From: an uncultured Lachnospiraceae bacterium
Lineage (GTDB): Bacteria > Bacillota > Clostridia > Lachnospirales > Lachnospiraceae
Assembly: GCA_900320485.1 (NCBI GenBank)
Contig: ONSO01000007.1
Coordinates: forward strand, 1-38,424
Reading direction: 5' to 3'
Length of the DNA: 38,424 nt
Shown in pieces: positions 13,880 through 22,425 of this stretch (position 1 is its first letter; each line of letters begins with the position of its first letter). Below the pieces are notes generated by a model. The model was not told where the DNA came from. It was given only the letters and a program-made list of their open reading frames with translations, and ran no database searches. The position numbers were made by a program, and so were the translations under genes.

Positions 13880-14509
13880 CTACAGGGCTGCCGTTTTTAG
13901 TTTGGGCAGGATCCCAGAGAGGAACCAGAACAACATGCCCCCCAACATACCGCCCAGAAAATTTAAGATAAAGTCGTCCACGTCCACCTGCCGTCCGATA
14001 AACAGCTGGGAACATTCGATGAAAATGGGCAGCATGGCAGAAAACCAAAGAAGTTTCCAAAAGCTGCGATTCTTTTTCCACAGCAAAAGGAGTCCAAAGC
14101 CCCAGGGCACAAACATCAAAACGTTCCCGATAACGTTAACGCCAAAAAGGTCACCATGCACGCCAAAGACGTGGTAATAATTCCGAATGGTCTGAAAGGG
14201 TACCAGATTCATGCCCGCACCGGTAGCAAGACGATGCCTTGCCATGGCGATCATGGTCCGCGGTCTGTGGTACTCTCCCTGCCAGACAAAGGCCATGAGT
14301 GCCATCATGAAGACAACAAATAAGCCCAGACATAATTCTCTGAGCTTATTGTACTTAAGATTCACTTTTGTAGTGCCGGCCTTTGCTCCAAGCCGTCTCG
14401 CCCGGCGCCGCAGGAACAAAATCCTCGCAAGGACGTAAACGGGAATGCCGGCCAGCATAATGCGGATCAAGTCGATCAAATAGTCGGTCAAGATTTCTTC
14501 CTCATCCAA
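13880..14509 (-). CDS. VanZ-like membrane protein, 209 aa
   Basis: Hydrophobic protein with about five membrane segments. The VanZ signature is clear: NLVPFQTIRNY, then NVIGNVLMFVPWGFGLLL, then IECSQLFIGRQVDVDDFILNFLGG. In enterococci VanZ confers low-level teicoplanin resistance; most homologues have unknown roles in the cell envelope. In frame the start must be the TTG at 14509 or later, because TAA lies two codons upstream; no strong ribosome binding site is present and no better ATG is seen. It follows trmL by about 30 bases. Confidence 0.87.
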   Translation of the reverse strand: MDEEEILTDYLIDLIRIMLAGIPVYVLARILFLRRRARRLGAKAGTTKVNLKYNKLRELCLGLFVVFMMALMAFVWQGEYHRPRTMIAMARHRLATGAGMNLVPFQTIRNYYHVFGVHGDLFGVNVIGNVLMFVPWGFGLLLLWKKNRSFWKLLWFSAMLPIFIECSQLFIGRQVDVDDFILNFLGGMLGGMLFWFLSGILPKLKTAAL

Positions 14510-14541
14510 AGCTTAATATGGTCCATCTTCCATCCCGCCCG

Positions 14542-15054
14542 TTATTTCCAGGAGAGACGATGCAACTCTCCCGCGCGCGCGAGCTCCAAAAAACCGTTCT
14601 GGCGAAGCGCCTCATAGAGGACAATGGCCACGGAATTGGACAGATTCAAAGAGCGGATCCGAGGCGCCATGGGAATGCGGATGCACCGGTCCCGGTTCTC
14701 CACAAGAATTTCCTCCGGGATTCCGGCGCTCTCTTTTCCAAACATGAGATAATCCTCCGGCCCAAACGAAACGTCCGCATAGGATTTCTCCGCCTTTGTG
14801 GTGCAGTACCAGATCTTCGCCTCCGGATGCGCCTGCAGGTCTTCCTTAATGTTCTCAAGGAAGGAAGCGTAGTTCATATGGCGGCGTACGTCCAAGTGCT
14901 CCCAATAGTCCATGCCCGCACGCTTGATCTCCTTTTCATTCAAATGAAATCCCAGGGGCTCGATCAGGTGGAGCGAGGTATTTGTCGCCACGCAGGTACG
15001 GCCAATGTTTCCCGTATTTGCCGGAATCTCCGGCTGATGTAATACAATCTTCAT
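14542..15054 (-). CDS. trmL: tRNA (cytidine/uridine-34 2'-O)-methyltransferase TrmL
   Basis: SPOUT-class methyltransferase that methylates the 2'-OH of the wobble base in certain tRNA-Leu species. Conserved features are visible: N-terminal MKIVLHQPEIPANTGNIGRT (motif 1), YLMFGKESAGIPEEIL (motif 2) and IPMAPRIRSLNLSNSVAIVL (motif 3, forming the trefoil knot that binds SAM). At 170 aa it has the usual single-domain size of this family. It lies 19 bases after the aminotransferase stop and before VanZ. The ribosome binding site is weak. Confidence 0.93.
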   Translation of the reverse strand: MKIVLHQPEIPANTGNIGRTCVATNTSLHLIEPLGFHLNEKEIKRAGMDYWEHLDVRRHMNYASFLENIKEDLQAHPEAKIWYCTTKAEKSYADVSFGPEDYLMFGKESAGIPEEILVENRDRCIRIPMAPRIRSLNLSNSVAIVLYEALRQNGFLELARAGELHRLSWK

Positions 15055-15073
15055 TCCAAGCCCTGCCCCCGCG

Positions 15074-16249
15074 TTAGTTTGCCTTTTCCGCGCGGAGCTT
15101 TTCGATAAAGTGCTCCAGCTTTCCGATGGCCAGCTTTAATTTCTCCAGGGAATAGGCATAGGAGATCCGAAGGAAGCCCTCGCCGCAATCACCAAAGGCC
15201 GTGCCGGGTACCACTGCCACCTTTTCCTCCTCCAGGAATCTTGTGGCAAATTCATCACTGGTCATGCCGAATTCCTTGATGCAGGGGAAAATGTAGAAGG
15301 CGCCAAAGGGTTCAAAGCACTGAAGACCCATCTCCTTAAAGGCATTCACAAGGTATCTTCTTCTCTGGTTATAGGATTCCCTCATCGTTGCCACGTCCGC
15401 GTCTCCGTTTTTCAGTGCCTCCACGGCTGCATACTGGCTGGTGGTGGGGGCGCACATGATGGCAAACTGATGGATCTTGGTCATCTGCTTGATGATGGCT
15501 TCGGGACCACAGGCATAACCCAGTCTCCAACCGGTCATGGCATATGCCTTGGAGAAGCCATTGATGAGAATGGTGCGCTCCTGCATGCCGGGAAGGCTTG
15601 CAATGGATACGTGCTTTCCCTTATATGTCAGCTCCGCATAGATCTCATCAGACATGACGTAAATGTCATGTTTCTTTACGACCTCAGCCACGGCCTCCAA
15701 ATCTTCCTTCTCCATAATGGCGCCGGTGGGGTTGTTGGGGAAGGGAAGGATCAGGATCTTTGTCTTCTCCGTGATGGCCTCTTCCAGCTCCGCTGCGGTA
15801 AGACGGAACTCATTTTCCTCCTTCAGGTTAATGATCACGGGCTTTGCGCCTGCCAAAACGGCGCAGGGCTCGTAGGATACGTAAGAAGGCTGGGGGATCA
15901 AAACTTCATCCCCGGGATTGATCATGGCGCGAAGTCCAATGTCAATGGCCTCGGAACCGCCGACGGTAACAATGACCTCCTTCATGGGATCATAGGTTAC
16001 GTTCTGGCTGCGCTTCAAATAATTACAGATCTCCTGACGGAGCTCCTTAAGACCGGAATTGGAGGTATAAAAGGTCTTTCCCTTCTCCAGGGAATAAATG
16101 CCCTCCTCCCTTACGTGCCAGGGAGTATCAAAGTCAGGCTCGCCTACGCCAAGGGAGATGGCGTCCTTCATCTCGCTGACAATGTCAAAAAACTTCCGGA
16201 TGCCCGAGGGCTTAATCTGTACAATGGTATCTGATAATGGATTTCTCAT
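15074..16249 (-). CDS. class I/II pyridoxal-phosphate aminotransferase, 391 aa
   Basis: Fold-type I aminotransferase of the aspartate/aromatic group. SKAYAMTGWRLGY contains the Lys that binds pyridoxal phosphate. PFPNNPTGA and SDEIYAELTY carry the Asn, Asp and Tyr that contact the cofactor, and FLRISYAYS carries the Arg binding the substrate carboxylate. Length is normal. Its ATG overlaps the stop of the Lrp-type gene (ATGA), so the two are translationally coupled and the regulator probably controls amino-acid metabolism that includes this enzyme. Substrate specificity (aspartate, aromatic or alanine type) cannot be fixed from sequence alone. Confidence 0.92.
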   Translation of the reverse strand: MRNPLSDTIVQIKPSGIRKFFDIVSEMKDAISLGVGEPDFDTPWHVREEGIYSLEKGKTFYTSNSGLKELRQEICNYLKRSQNVTYDPMKEVIVTVGGSEAIDIGLRAMINPGDEVLIPQPSYVSYEPCAVLAGAKPVIINLKEENEFRLTAAELEEAITEKTKILILPFPNNPTGAIMEKEDLEAVAEVVKKHDIYVMSDEIYAELTYKGKHVSIASLPGMQERTILINGFSKAYAMTGWRLGYACGPEAIIKQMTKIHQFAIMCAPTTSQYAAVEALKNGDADVATMRESYNQRRRYLVNAFKEMGLQCFEPFGAFYIFPCIKEFGMTSDEFATRFLEEEKVAVVPGTAFGDCGEGFLRISYAYSLEKLKLAIGKLEHFIEKLRAEKAN

Positions 16250-16755
16250 GGCGTGATCATCTCTCTTTCGTCTACTTTTTTGTCGTTCATGATGGTGCCG
16301 TGGTCCTTATATTTCTTCAGGATAAAATGCGTTGTGGTACTAAGGACCGTATCCATGGTAGCCAGTTTGTCGGAAACAAAGGAGCTCACCTCACGAAGAG
16401 TCTTGCCCTCCAAGATCACCATCAGGTCAAAACCTCCGGACAGAAGATAAAGGCTCCGTACCTCCGGATAGTTGTAAATTCTCTCCGCAATGGAATCAAA
16501 GCCCTGTCCGCGCTGGGGCGTCACGCGCACCTCGATCAGTGCGGTCACCTTCTCAATGCTGGTCTTCTCCCAGTTGATCAAAGTATGATAGGCACAGATG
16601 GTGCCGTCCTTCTCCATTTCCTCCATGGCGTTCACTACATCGATCTCCTCGGCGCCGACCAAGACCGCCAGCTCCTTTAAATCCATGCGGCTGTTTTTCT
16701 CAACCAGCTTTAGCAATTCCTCTCTCAATGCTTCATTTTTTACCTGCTCGCTCAT
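16246..16755 (-). CDS. Lrp/AsnC family transcriptional regulator, 169 aa
   Basis: N-terminal helix-turn-helix (about 10-60; LLKLVEKNSRMDLKELAVLV) and C-terminal RAM/AsnC effector domain (about 70-150; VTALIEVRVTPQRGQGFD, VRSLYLLSGGFDLMVILEG). These proteins form octamers and sense amino acids. AAAGGAG precedes the ATG by six bases. The stop overlaps the aminotransferase start, and the gene lies about 40 bases after the AIR-synthase-like gene. The last 18 residues are highly charged and extend past the usual domain end. Confidence 0.9.
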   Translation of the reverse strand: MSEQVKNEALREELLKLVEKNSRMDLKELAVLVGAEEIDVVNAMEEMEKDGTICAYHTLINWEKTSIEKVTALIEVRVTPQRGQGFDSIAERIYNYPEVRSLYLLSGGFDLMVILEGKTLREVSSFVSDKLATMDTVLSTTTHFILKKYKDHGTIMNDKKVDEREMITP

Positions 16756-16793
16756 TTTATGCTCCTTTCCCGTCCTCCGACAAAGAATTTTTC

Positions 16794-17834
16794 TTATCTC
16801 AATTCCCTCAATTTTTCAGCGATCACGTCCGTGCCTCTGGGGCGATCCAAAAACCGGATTTCTTCTTCATTCAGCAAAATGCGGTCCTGCTTGCCTGTCA
16901 GCCTGCCGATGACCGCGGCGGGAATGCCCTCCGCCTCCAGCGCTGCCGCCAGAGCTTCTCCATCCTCCGTTGCCATCAAAAGGCTGCCGCCGCTTCTCAT
17001 CTCATAGGGATTGACGCCGCAGACCTCACAGACCTCCACGGTCTCCTGGCGGATGGGGATCTTTTTCAGGTCAACCTCAAGCCCAAGGCCGGCACCTTCT
17101 GCCAGTTCCCAAAGGCCGCCAAAAACGCCTCCCATAGACAAGTCATGCATGGCTGCCACGCCGGCTTTTGTGGCGATCTTCGCCTCTTTTTCTATGGAGA
17201 GATACTTTCCAAAACCCGCCGCCTCATCCACAAGATAGGCAGGATAGCGCTCCAAAAGCTTTTCCCTGAAGCTCTCCGTCAGCACGGCCGTTCCTTCCAG
17301 CCCGATCCATTTACTGAGAACCAATGCCTGGCCGGGCTTTGCCTTGGCCAGGGAAGGTATCTCCCCGGCCTTAGCCACGCCGATGGCGGTAATGGTAAGA
17401 ATGGGCTGTGTCACGGCATCCGTGACGTTCGTGTCACCTCCGGCGATCTCCATCCCCAAAGAGACGCAGGCCGTCGTGATCTCCTCCATCAATTCTTTCA
17501 CCAAGGCTTCCTCACATTCCTCCGGAAGCATGATGCTGATCTGGGCAGATGCGGGATGGGTACCGGAAGCCGCCAGATTATTGGCACATTTTTGTACCAG
17601 CTCTGCTGCCTTTCCCGCACCTGCCTTGCCCGCGACTGCGGCCTCCTGGGCACACCATGCCAAAACCTGCCTGCTTGACGCCGCAAAAAAAGCGCAGTCC
17701 GACCCTATGGCTGCGCCTTTCGTGTTTTCTAAAATCTTTCCTGAGAACGGATGGCTGATCCGATGATTCCCCGTATGCACTTGTTTCAGCACTGAGCGAT
17801 TTAGGGCGCTCTCCGGAAGCTTTCCAGTCCTCAT
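16794..17834 (-). CDS. AIR-synthase/HypE-like (PurM superfamily) protein, 346 aa
   Basis: Two-domain PurM-like fold. The N-terminal part contains GSDCAFFAASSRQ and, centrally, GMEIAGGDTNVTDAVTQPIL, the conserved nucleotide/metal-binding block. The C-terminal part has GVAAMHDLSMGGVFGGLWE and MRSGGSLLMATEDGE, which match the AIRS_C domain. This family of hydrogenase-maturation-like proteins is often located beside aminotransferase and Lrp genes; its reaction is unknown. No purine-synthesis genes are nearby, so it is not purM. The start is the ATG at 17834 with only a weak AGATAAGG upstream. Confidence 0.82.
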   Translation of the reverse strand: MRTGKLPESALNRSVLKQVHTGNHRISHPFSGKILENTKGAAIGSDCAFFAASSRQVLAWCAQEAAVAGKAGAGKAAELVQKCANNLAASGTHPASAQISIMLPEECEEALVKELMEEITTACVSLGMEIAGGDTNVTDAVTQPILTITAIGVAKAGEIPSLAKAKPGQALVLSKWIGLEGTAVLTESFREKLLERYPAYLVDEAAGFGKYLSIEKEAKIATKAGVAAMHDLSMGGVFGGLWELAEGAGLGLEVDLKKIPIRQETVEVCEVCGVNPYEMRSGGSLLMATEDGEALAAALEAEGIPAAVIGRLTGKQDRILLNEEEIRFLDRPRGTDVIAEKLRELR

Positions 17835-17914
17835 GCCTTATCTACCGTTGCCAAAATCCGTTGCGTCAACTTTGGCACCCTTCCAAGTCTTTTATTCCCA
17901 AGCCCTGCGCTTTC

Positions 17915-19378
17915 CTACTCCTGTGCGGGGGGCTGGGTCAGAAGTCCAATGACAACCCTTACGTGCTCCAAGTCATACGTACCAATGGCTGCCATGATCT
18001 CTTCATATTTCCACGCTTCATCCGTGGCTACTCCCACCACGGCACTTCTGGGAGAAACGTTGTACTTACTGTTATTAACCACCTCGCGGCTGACTTCCCT
18101 GCCGCCCTCCGTCACAATCTTCCAAAGCCTTGCCCGATACCCTATGTGTGCCGCCTCCGTGGAAACGTATCCCAACGGCTTTGAAGCATCTGCCGTGATC
18201 AGATCTATGGTCGGCATAATTTTCTCAAGGATCTCGCTTTCATAACGAACCTCACGGTCCGCAGGCCTCGTCTCCTTGCCGTATATGTTAAAGGTGATCT
18301 TTTTATTCTTAACGTACCCCTCTATATAGATGGGGTAATCCAGATTATTCCGGAACTTAAAGTCTTTTCCCGCGCCCTCCGCGATGGCAGCGTCCGCAGA
18401 CGCGTCAACGTAGGTCACGATCATGGAGTGAGGGCTTCTGTCCGTCACTTCAAGCTCTGCCTTGAGCACCGCATTGTAAAGCGTGCTGGAAACCTGGCAG
18501 ATGCCGCCGCCCATACTGTTTACCACCTTACCGTTTAAGTAAGCACCGGCCATGGCATAGCCGTTCGCCGCCGTAAAAGGAGAAACCGCGTCCGTACAGG
18601 AGAACGTCTCTCCGGGATAAAGCAAGGTTCCGTTGATCTTACTGCAACCATTGGCAACGTTGCCGCTCCGGTTTCCGTTGGAGGAAGAATAATCCGTGGT
18701 AAAGCTCCCAAGGAGATCCTGAACCTGCGCCAGATCCGCCGCAGTTCCCCGGGGTTGCTGCGTGACCACGTTCAGCTTGATCCTGCAGTCTTTCCCATCC
18801 CAGGAATTAACCAGATAATCGTATACAACGTCAATGGAGGATTCCACGTCCAGTTCGTAACCCGTCCGGCCTTCCGTGATCTGAAAAACGCCGTCCACCC
18901 GGGTCAGTCCCGCATCTACGGGCTTTTGATCAAATACGGTGCATTTCCCGGCCAAGACGTCATTGATGGCTCCCACGTCAAATCCCAGCTCTACGTCATA
19001 AACCTTGTTTTCAAACTGCAGATCCTTCATCGTCTTATAGCGCTGGATCACGTTGCCCTCCGTGCCGAGAGCCGCAGCCTCCCGCACCATCTCCGGATTC
19101 GCCCAGCAGATTCCCAGATCCTTCGCCGTAACGGTTACTTCCTTCCCGTCCGCCACCACCAGCGTCACGTTACTGTCTTCCATGGCGGCGATCCGTCCGA
19201 GGATCAGATCCTCCGCCTCCTGCAACGTCATGCCGGCCAGGGAATCCTGCTCAGCATATATTCCCTCTTTGATGGTCAGCTCAGACGCCTGCGCCACGTT
19301 TCCCATGCATAACGTGGTCATGAATGCGGCACAAACGGCCACACCCCAACGAAACATGCTTTTCATTCCTTGCCTCAT
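17915..19378 (-). CDS. secreted VanW family protein with G5-like C-terminus, 487 aa
   Basis: An N-terminal signal peptide (hydrophobic core about 10-25, likely cleavage after VAQA at 31) shows export. Two peptidoglycan-binding_4-like segments (about 45-210) are followed by the VanW domain (about 230-365; PGETFSCTDAVSPFTAANGY, GGGICQVSSTLYNA). A G5-like segment (about 375-465) comes last. Related proteins are cell-wall associated, with no proven activity. AGGAG lies near the ATG at 19378; the ATG at 19366 is an alternative. It follows a 33-aa membrane protein by 24 bases in the same unit, and one promoter (19560-19588) serves both. Confidence 0.9.
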   Translation of the reverse strand: MRQGMKSMFRWGVAVCAAFMTTLCMGNVAQASELTIKEGIYAEQDSLAGMTLQEAEDLILGRIAAMEDSNVTLVVADGKEVTVTAKDLGICWANPEMVREAAALGTEGNVIQRYKTMKDLQFENKVYDVELGFDVGAINDVLAGKCTVFDQKPVDAGLTRVDGVFQITEGRTGYELDVESSIDVVYDYLVNSWDGKDCRIKLNVVTQQPRGTAADLAQVQDLLGSFTTDYSSSNGNRSGNVANGCSKINGTLLYPGETFSCTDAVSPFTAANGYAMAGAYLNGKVVNSMGGGICQVSSTLYNAVLKAELEVTDRSPHSMIVTYVDASADAAIAEGAGKDFKFRNNLDYPIYIEGYVKNKKITFNIYGKETRPADREVRYESEILEKIMPTIDLITADASKPLGYVSTEAAHIGYRARLWKIVTEGGREVSREVVNNSKYNVSPRSAVVGVATDEAWKYEEIMAAIGTYDLEHVRVVIGLLTQPPAQE

Positions 19379-19402
19379 ACTCCTAAAACGTGCGATCCCC
19401 GC

Positions 19403-19504
19403 TTAAAACGAAAGGATCAAGGGAAGGACCATGGCAACCACAAGCAAGATCACAATGACGGCTGCTACGGTCTTTCTCGTTTTTCTGTTATTCATGTTAA
19501 ACAT
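19403..19504 (-). CDS. small single-pass membrane protein, 33 aa
   Basis: The reading frame starts MFNMNNRKTRKT, then a hydrophobic stretch of about 20 residues (VAAVIVILLVVAMVLPLILS) to a terminal Phe and TAA. AAGGAG lies seven bases before the ATG. A basic N-terminus followed by one membrane helix predicts N-in topology. It is the first gene after a good promoter and precedes the VanW gene by 24 bases, implying co-expression at the membrane. A similar small protein upstream of other genes in Lachnospiraceae is familiar to me but unnamed. Too short for usual gene callers. Confidence 0.7.
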   Translation of the reverse strand: MFNMNNRKTRKTVAAVIVILLVVAMVLPLILSF

Positions 19505-19559
19505 TTTACGTCTCCTTATCGCCGGTCAAAAGCGGCCGACTCTTCCTAAACAGCTTATA

Positions 19560-19588
19560 ATTATAGACGAATTTCCCTTGTTTGACAA
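19560..19588 (-). promoter_or_regulatory. sigma-A promoter for the small membrane protein and VanW
   Basis: -35 TTGTCA (19588-19583), 17-base spacer, -10 TATAAT (19565-19560). It lies about 55 bases before the small gene's ATG and downstream of the galK stop, so it separates the two units. Confidence 0.75.
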
Positions 19589-19648
19589 GTGGAAACGTGC
19601 CTAAAATAGGGCGTTTTCCCACCTTTCCGGTATGCAGTTTGCTTATGT

Positions 19649-20821
19649 TTAAAGTACCGCGGGACCGTCCCCGATATCTACCACGTAGAAATCTGCGGCG
19701 TAACCGATCTTCTTCTCATAGGCCTCGCCCACGCTTCGGATAAAGTTCTCCACGGCTTCTTCCTTCACGATGCTGACGCTGCAGCCGCCAAATCCTGCCC
19801 CCGTCATTCTCGCGCCGATAACGCCTGGCACCTTCCATGCCTCCTCCGCAAGGGTATCCAGTTCCTTTCCCGTCACCTCGTAATCATCCCGAAGGGAAAC
19901 GTGGGAAGCATTCATCAGCTGCCCGAATTCCTCGAGCTTCCCGGCCTTGAGGGCCGCCACCGCCTTTATGGTGCGCTGGTTCTCGTATACGGCATGCTTT
20001 GCCCTTTTCCTCCTGATCTCGTCCCCAATGGCCCCCTTATACTTCTCAAAAGCCGCTTCGTCCAATTCCCCAAGGCTCTTTACGTTCACGACCTTCTGAA
20101 GCTCTGCCAGTGCCGTCTCGCACTCGCTGCGGCGCTCATTATACTTGGAATCCCCAAGTCCGCGCTTCTTGTTGCTGCAGGAAATGACAATCTTCGCGCC
20201 GTCTAAGTGAATGGGCGCATATTCATACTGCAGGGTTGCCGTATCCAAAAAGATGGCATGATCCTTCTTGCCCATGGCAATGGCAAACTGATCCATGATA
20301 CCGCAATTTACCAAATTATACCGATTCTCCGAGAACTGTCCGATCAGGGCCAGGTCCTGATTTGTCACGTCAAAGCCAAAGAGATCCCTTAGAATAAAGC
20401 CGGTGAGCACCTCTACGGAAGCAGAGGATGACAGTCCGGAGCCATTGGGAATGTTGCCAAAAAGAAGCAGGTCAAGGCCGGCAGGCATCTTCATTCCTTT
20501 TTGTTCAAAAGCCCACATAACCCCCTTGGGATAGGCGGTCCAGTTTTTGTCCCCGCCGGGAACAAACTCCTTCAGGGAGGATTCGATGACGCCCAGTTCC
20601 TCAAAATTCATGGAAATAAATTGGAGCTTATCGTCTTCGCGCTTTCTGGCCACGCCATAGGTTCCGATGGTCAGGGCACAGGGGAACACGTGCCCCCCGT
20701 TATAATCCGTATGCTCTCCGATCAAGTTTACGCGTCCCGGCGCAAAATAGACCTTTGCCCCTTCCGCATCTCCAAAAACTTCCCCAAATCTGGCAAGTAA
20801 CTTTTCCTTCATCTCACTCAT
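19649..20821 (-). CDS. galK: galactokinase
   Basis: GHMP kinase that phosphorylates galactose to galactose-1-phosphate, the first Leloir step. The galactokinase signature GRVNLIGEHTDYNGG is at about residues 28-42. The ATP-binding GHMP motif is GNIPNGSGLSSSASVEV, and the C-terminal motif is MTGAGFGGCSVSIV. Length (390) is typical. It overlaps the preceding small ORF by four bases (ATGA). No galT or galE is in the window; the neighbouring GH43 glycosidase suggests that released sugars feed this enzyme (inference). An ATG three codons downstream is a possible alternative start. Confidence 0.95.
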   Translation of the reverse strand: MSEMKEKLLARFGEVFGDAEGAKVYFAPGRVNLIGEHTDYNGGHVFPCALTIGTYGVARKREDDKLQFISMNFEELGVIESSLKEFVPGGDKNWTAYPKGVMWAFEQKGMKMPAGLDLLLFGNIPNGSGLSSSASVEVLTGFILRDLFGFDVTNQDLALIGQFSENRYNLVNCGIMDQFAIAMGKKDHAIFLDTATLQYEYAPIHLDGAKIVISCSNKKRGLGDSKYNERRSECETALAELQKVVNVKSLGELDEAAFEKYKGAIGDEIRRKRAKHAVYENQRTIKAVAALKAGKLEEFGQLMNASHVSLRDDYEVTGKELDTLAEEAWKVPGVIGARMTGAGFGGCSVSIVKEEAVENFIRSVGEAYEKKIGYAADFYVVDIGDGPAVL

Positions 20822-20985
20822 TTCCCTTGCTTCTCCATTTTTCCGGTTCTTTTCAGAACCCGTTTTTCTCCATCGTTCGTCCGTTGTCCTTTCCCGGCTT
20901 TTCCTGACAGCAATTTATTTATCGCCAGATCCCCAAAAACCTCAAGTACCGTCTCAAGTACCGTCTCAAGCACCGTCCCGAACAT
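20818..20985 (-). CDS. small protein of unknown function, 55 aa
   Basis: ATG at 20985 has GGAGG seven bases upstream and the stop overlaps the galK start by four bases, both signs of a real coupled gene. The N-terminus repeats the unit ETVL (FGTVLETVLETVLEVFGD) from a 12-nt DNA repeat. The C-terminal half is very basic (KAGKGQRTNDGEKRVLKRTG). No domain recognised. It may act only as a translational coupler. The longer frame from 21003 is less likely. Confidence 0.5.
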   Translation of the reverse strand: MFGTVLETVLETVLEVFGDLAINKLLSGKAGKGQRTNDGEKRVLKRTGKMEKQGK

Positions 20986-21022
20986 TCTCAGTTCCTCCCG
21001 CATTCAAGCCCGTGCGCAACCA

Positions 21023-22411
21023 TCATTTCAAGAAGACAAACTCCTCCAGCTCGCAGATCACCCTGCCTTCAAAGAAGCTGCTGGTCCACTCTCCCTTGGG
21101 CAGCCCGTCGTCTGCCACAAAATACAGGGCATGACGCCCGGTGACGTTTTTCACCCTTCCGCGATACGTTCCGTCCCCCAAACCGATCTCTACAACACCG
21201 ATTTCCCGGCCGCTCTTTCCCCTTCCCGGAGCCGGATCCGCTGCAGTCCCCTCTCCTTTTTCGCCCGTCTCCGCATTATCGATCCACACGTGGAGTTTTC
21301 CCCTGCAGCCCATGCCAACAACCTTTACGGCCAGTTCCATGGTCTTCGTGGAGTCATCCTCACCAAAGTCAAAATACTTATATCCGATGACGCTCCCGTC
21401 CTTCACCTGCGTCACCACGCGCCGGAACACGTCCTTTTCGGCGACAAACGGGCCGCCCTTCAGCACACAGGCGATCTCCGCTTTTACGGGTTCGTAGGGC
21501 GTCAGCGCCTCCTCAAATCCCAGCGAAGTCATCTCCACGGGCAAAATCGTGCCATCCGGCAGGATCTCCACCTTTTCCACGCAGGCGCGCCTTGAAAACA
21601 CGGAATTATTTGTCATGCGGTGATAAAATATATACCATTGATCCCCAATCTTGCAAAGGGACCCATGATTGTTTCCGCCGGGATAATCCACGCCATTGTC
21701 AATAATATAGCCGCGATAGGTAAAAGGCCCCGTTGGCGCGGGTGCCGTTGCATAGGCAAGCCTGCTGCCTTTTCTCGGCGAATAGATCAGGTAATACGTA
21801 TCCCCGATCTTTCGCGGAGAACTCGCCTCATAAAATCGCCGCTCCACCGGTACCTCCGCCCGGTCATCCATCACGTGTTTTTTAAGGCTTCCCGGCAAAA
21901 CCCGGTACATGGTCTCCGGATCAAGTTCATTCAAGTTGGAGCCTTCAAAGCCATAGTAGACGTAAACCCTGCCGTCATCGTCCACAAGAACCCCGGGATC
22001 ATTATAAATTCCGTCGTCCCCGGCGTCCTCCGGAGCGTATTCATAAGTGGACAAAAACCGGAAGGGCCCTTCCGGTCTGTCGCTGACGCTGACGCATCCC
22101 TTTGCACCAACAATATAGGTAAACAAATAGTACTTTCCGCCTTTTTCCACCACGTCCGGCGCATAAAGCTCATGGTCCGTATAAGGTACGTCGGAGACAT
22201 GGTCGGCATCGGGTCTCGTGTGAAAAATATGTCCGTGACACTTCCAATGGTTCAGATCATTGATCGGCGCGCTCCATACCTTTAATTTATAGTCACAGAA
22301 CTTGTCGCACCCATGCCTGTCATGGGATCCGTAAAGATAAACGCGGTCCCCGAAAACCCGGGGTTCTCCGTCCGGAATGCACTCCCACAAAGGCAAAATC
22401 GGATTTGCCAT
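21023..22411 (-). CDS. glycoside hydrolase family 43 protein, 462 aa
   Basis: Five-bladed beta-propeller glycosidase, probably an arabinofuranosidase/xylosidase. The catalytic Asp (base) is likely in IPDGEPRVFGDRVYLYGSHD, the pKa-modulating Asp in YNDPGVLVDDDGRVYVYYG, and the acid Glu in FYEASSPRKIGDTYYLIYS. Residues from about 330 onwards look like a carbohydrate-binding, CBM6-like beta domain. No signal peptide, so it probably acts on imported oligosaccharides. GGGAGG precedes the ATG. It follows the c-di-GMP protein by 14 bases and precedes the small ORF and galK. Confidence 0.9.
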   Translation of the reverse strand: MANPILPLWECIPDGEPRVFGDRVYLYGSHDRHGCDKFCDYKLKVWSAPINDLNHWKCHGHIFHTRPDADHVSDVPYTDHELYAPDVVEKGGKYYLFTYIVGAKGCVSVSDRPEGPFRFLSTYEYAPEDAGDDGIYNDPGVLVDDDGRVYVYYGFEGSNLNELDPETMYRVLPGSLKKHVMDDRAEVPVERRFYEASSPRKIGDTYYLIYSPRKGSRLAYATAPAPTGPFTYRGYIIDNGVDYPGGNNHGSLCKIGDQWYIFYHRMTNNSVFSRRACVEKVEILPDGTILPVEMTSLGFEEALTPYEPVKAEIACVLKGGPFVAEKDVFRRVVTQVKDGSVIGYKYFDFGEDDSTKTMELAVKVVGMGCRGKLHVWIDNAETGEKGEGTAADPAPGRGKSGREIGVVEIGLGDGTYRGRVKNVTGRHALYFVADDGLPKGEWTSSFFEGRVICELEEFVFLK

Positions 22412-22425
22412 GACTTTTTCCTCCC

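Noticed and set aside
15470-16234. 254-codon plus-strand frame
   Set aside because: Antisense shadow of the aminotransferase gene with its PLP motifs.
16728-17678. 316-codon plus-strand frame
   Set aside because: Antisense to the AIR-synthase-like gene; Cys/His/Arg-rich composition typical of shadows.
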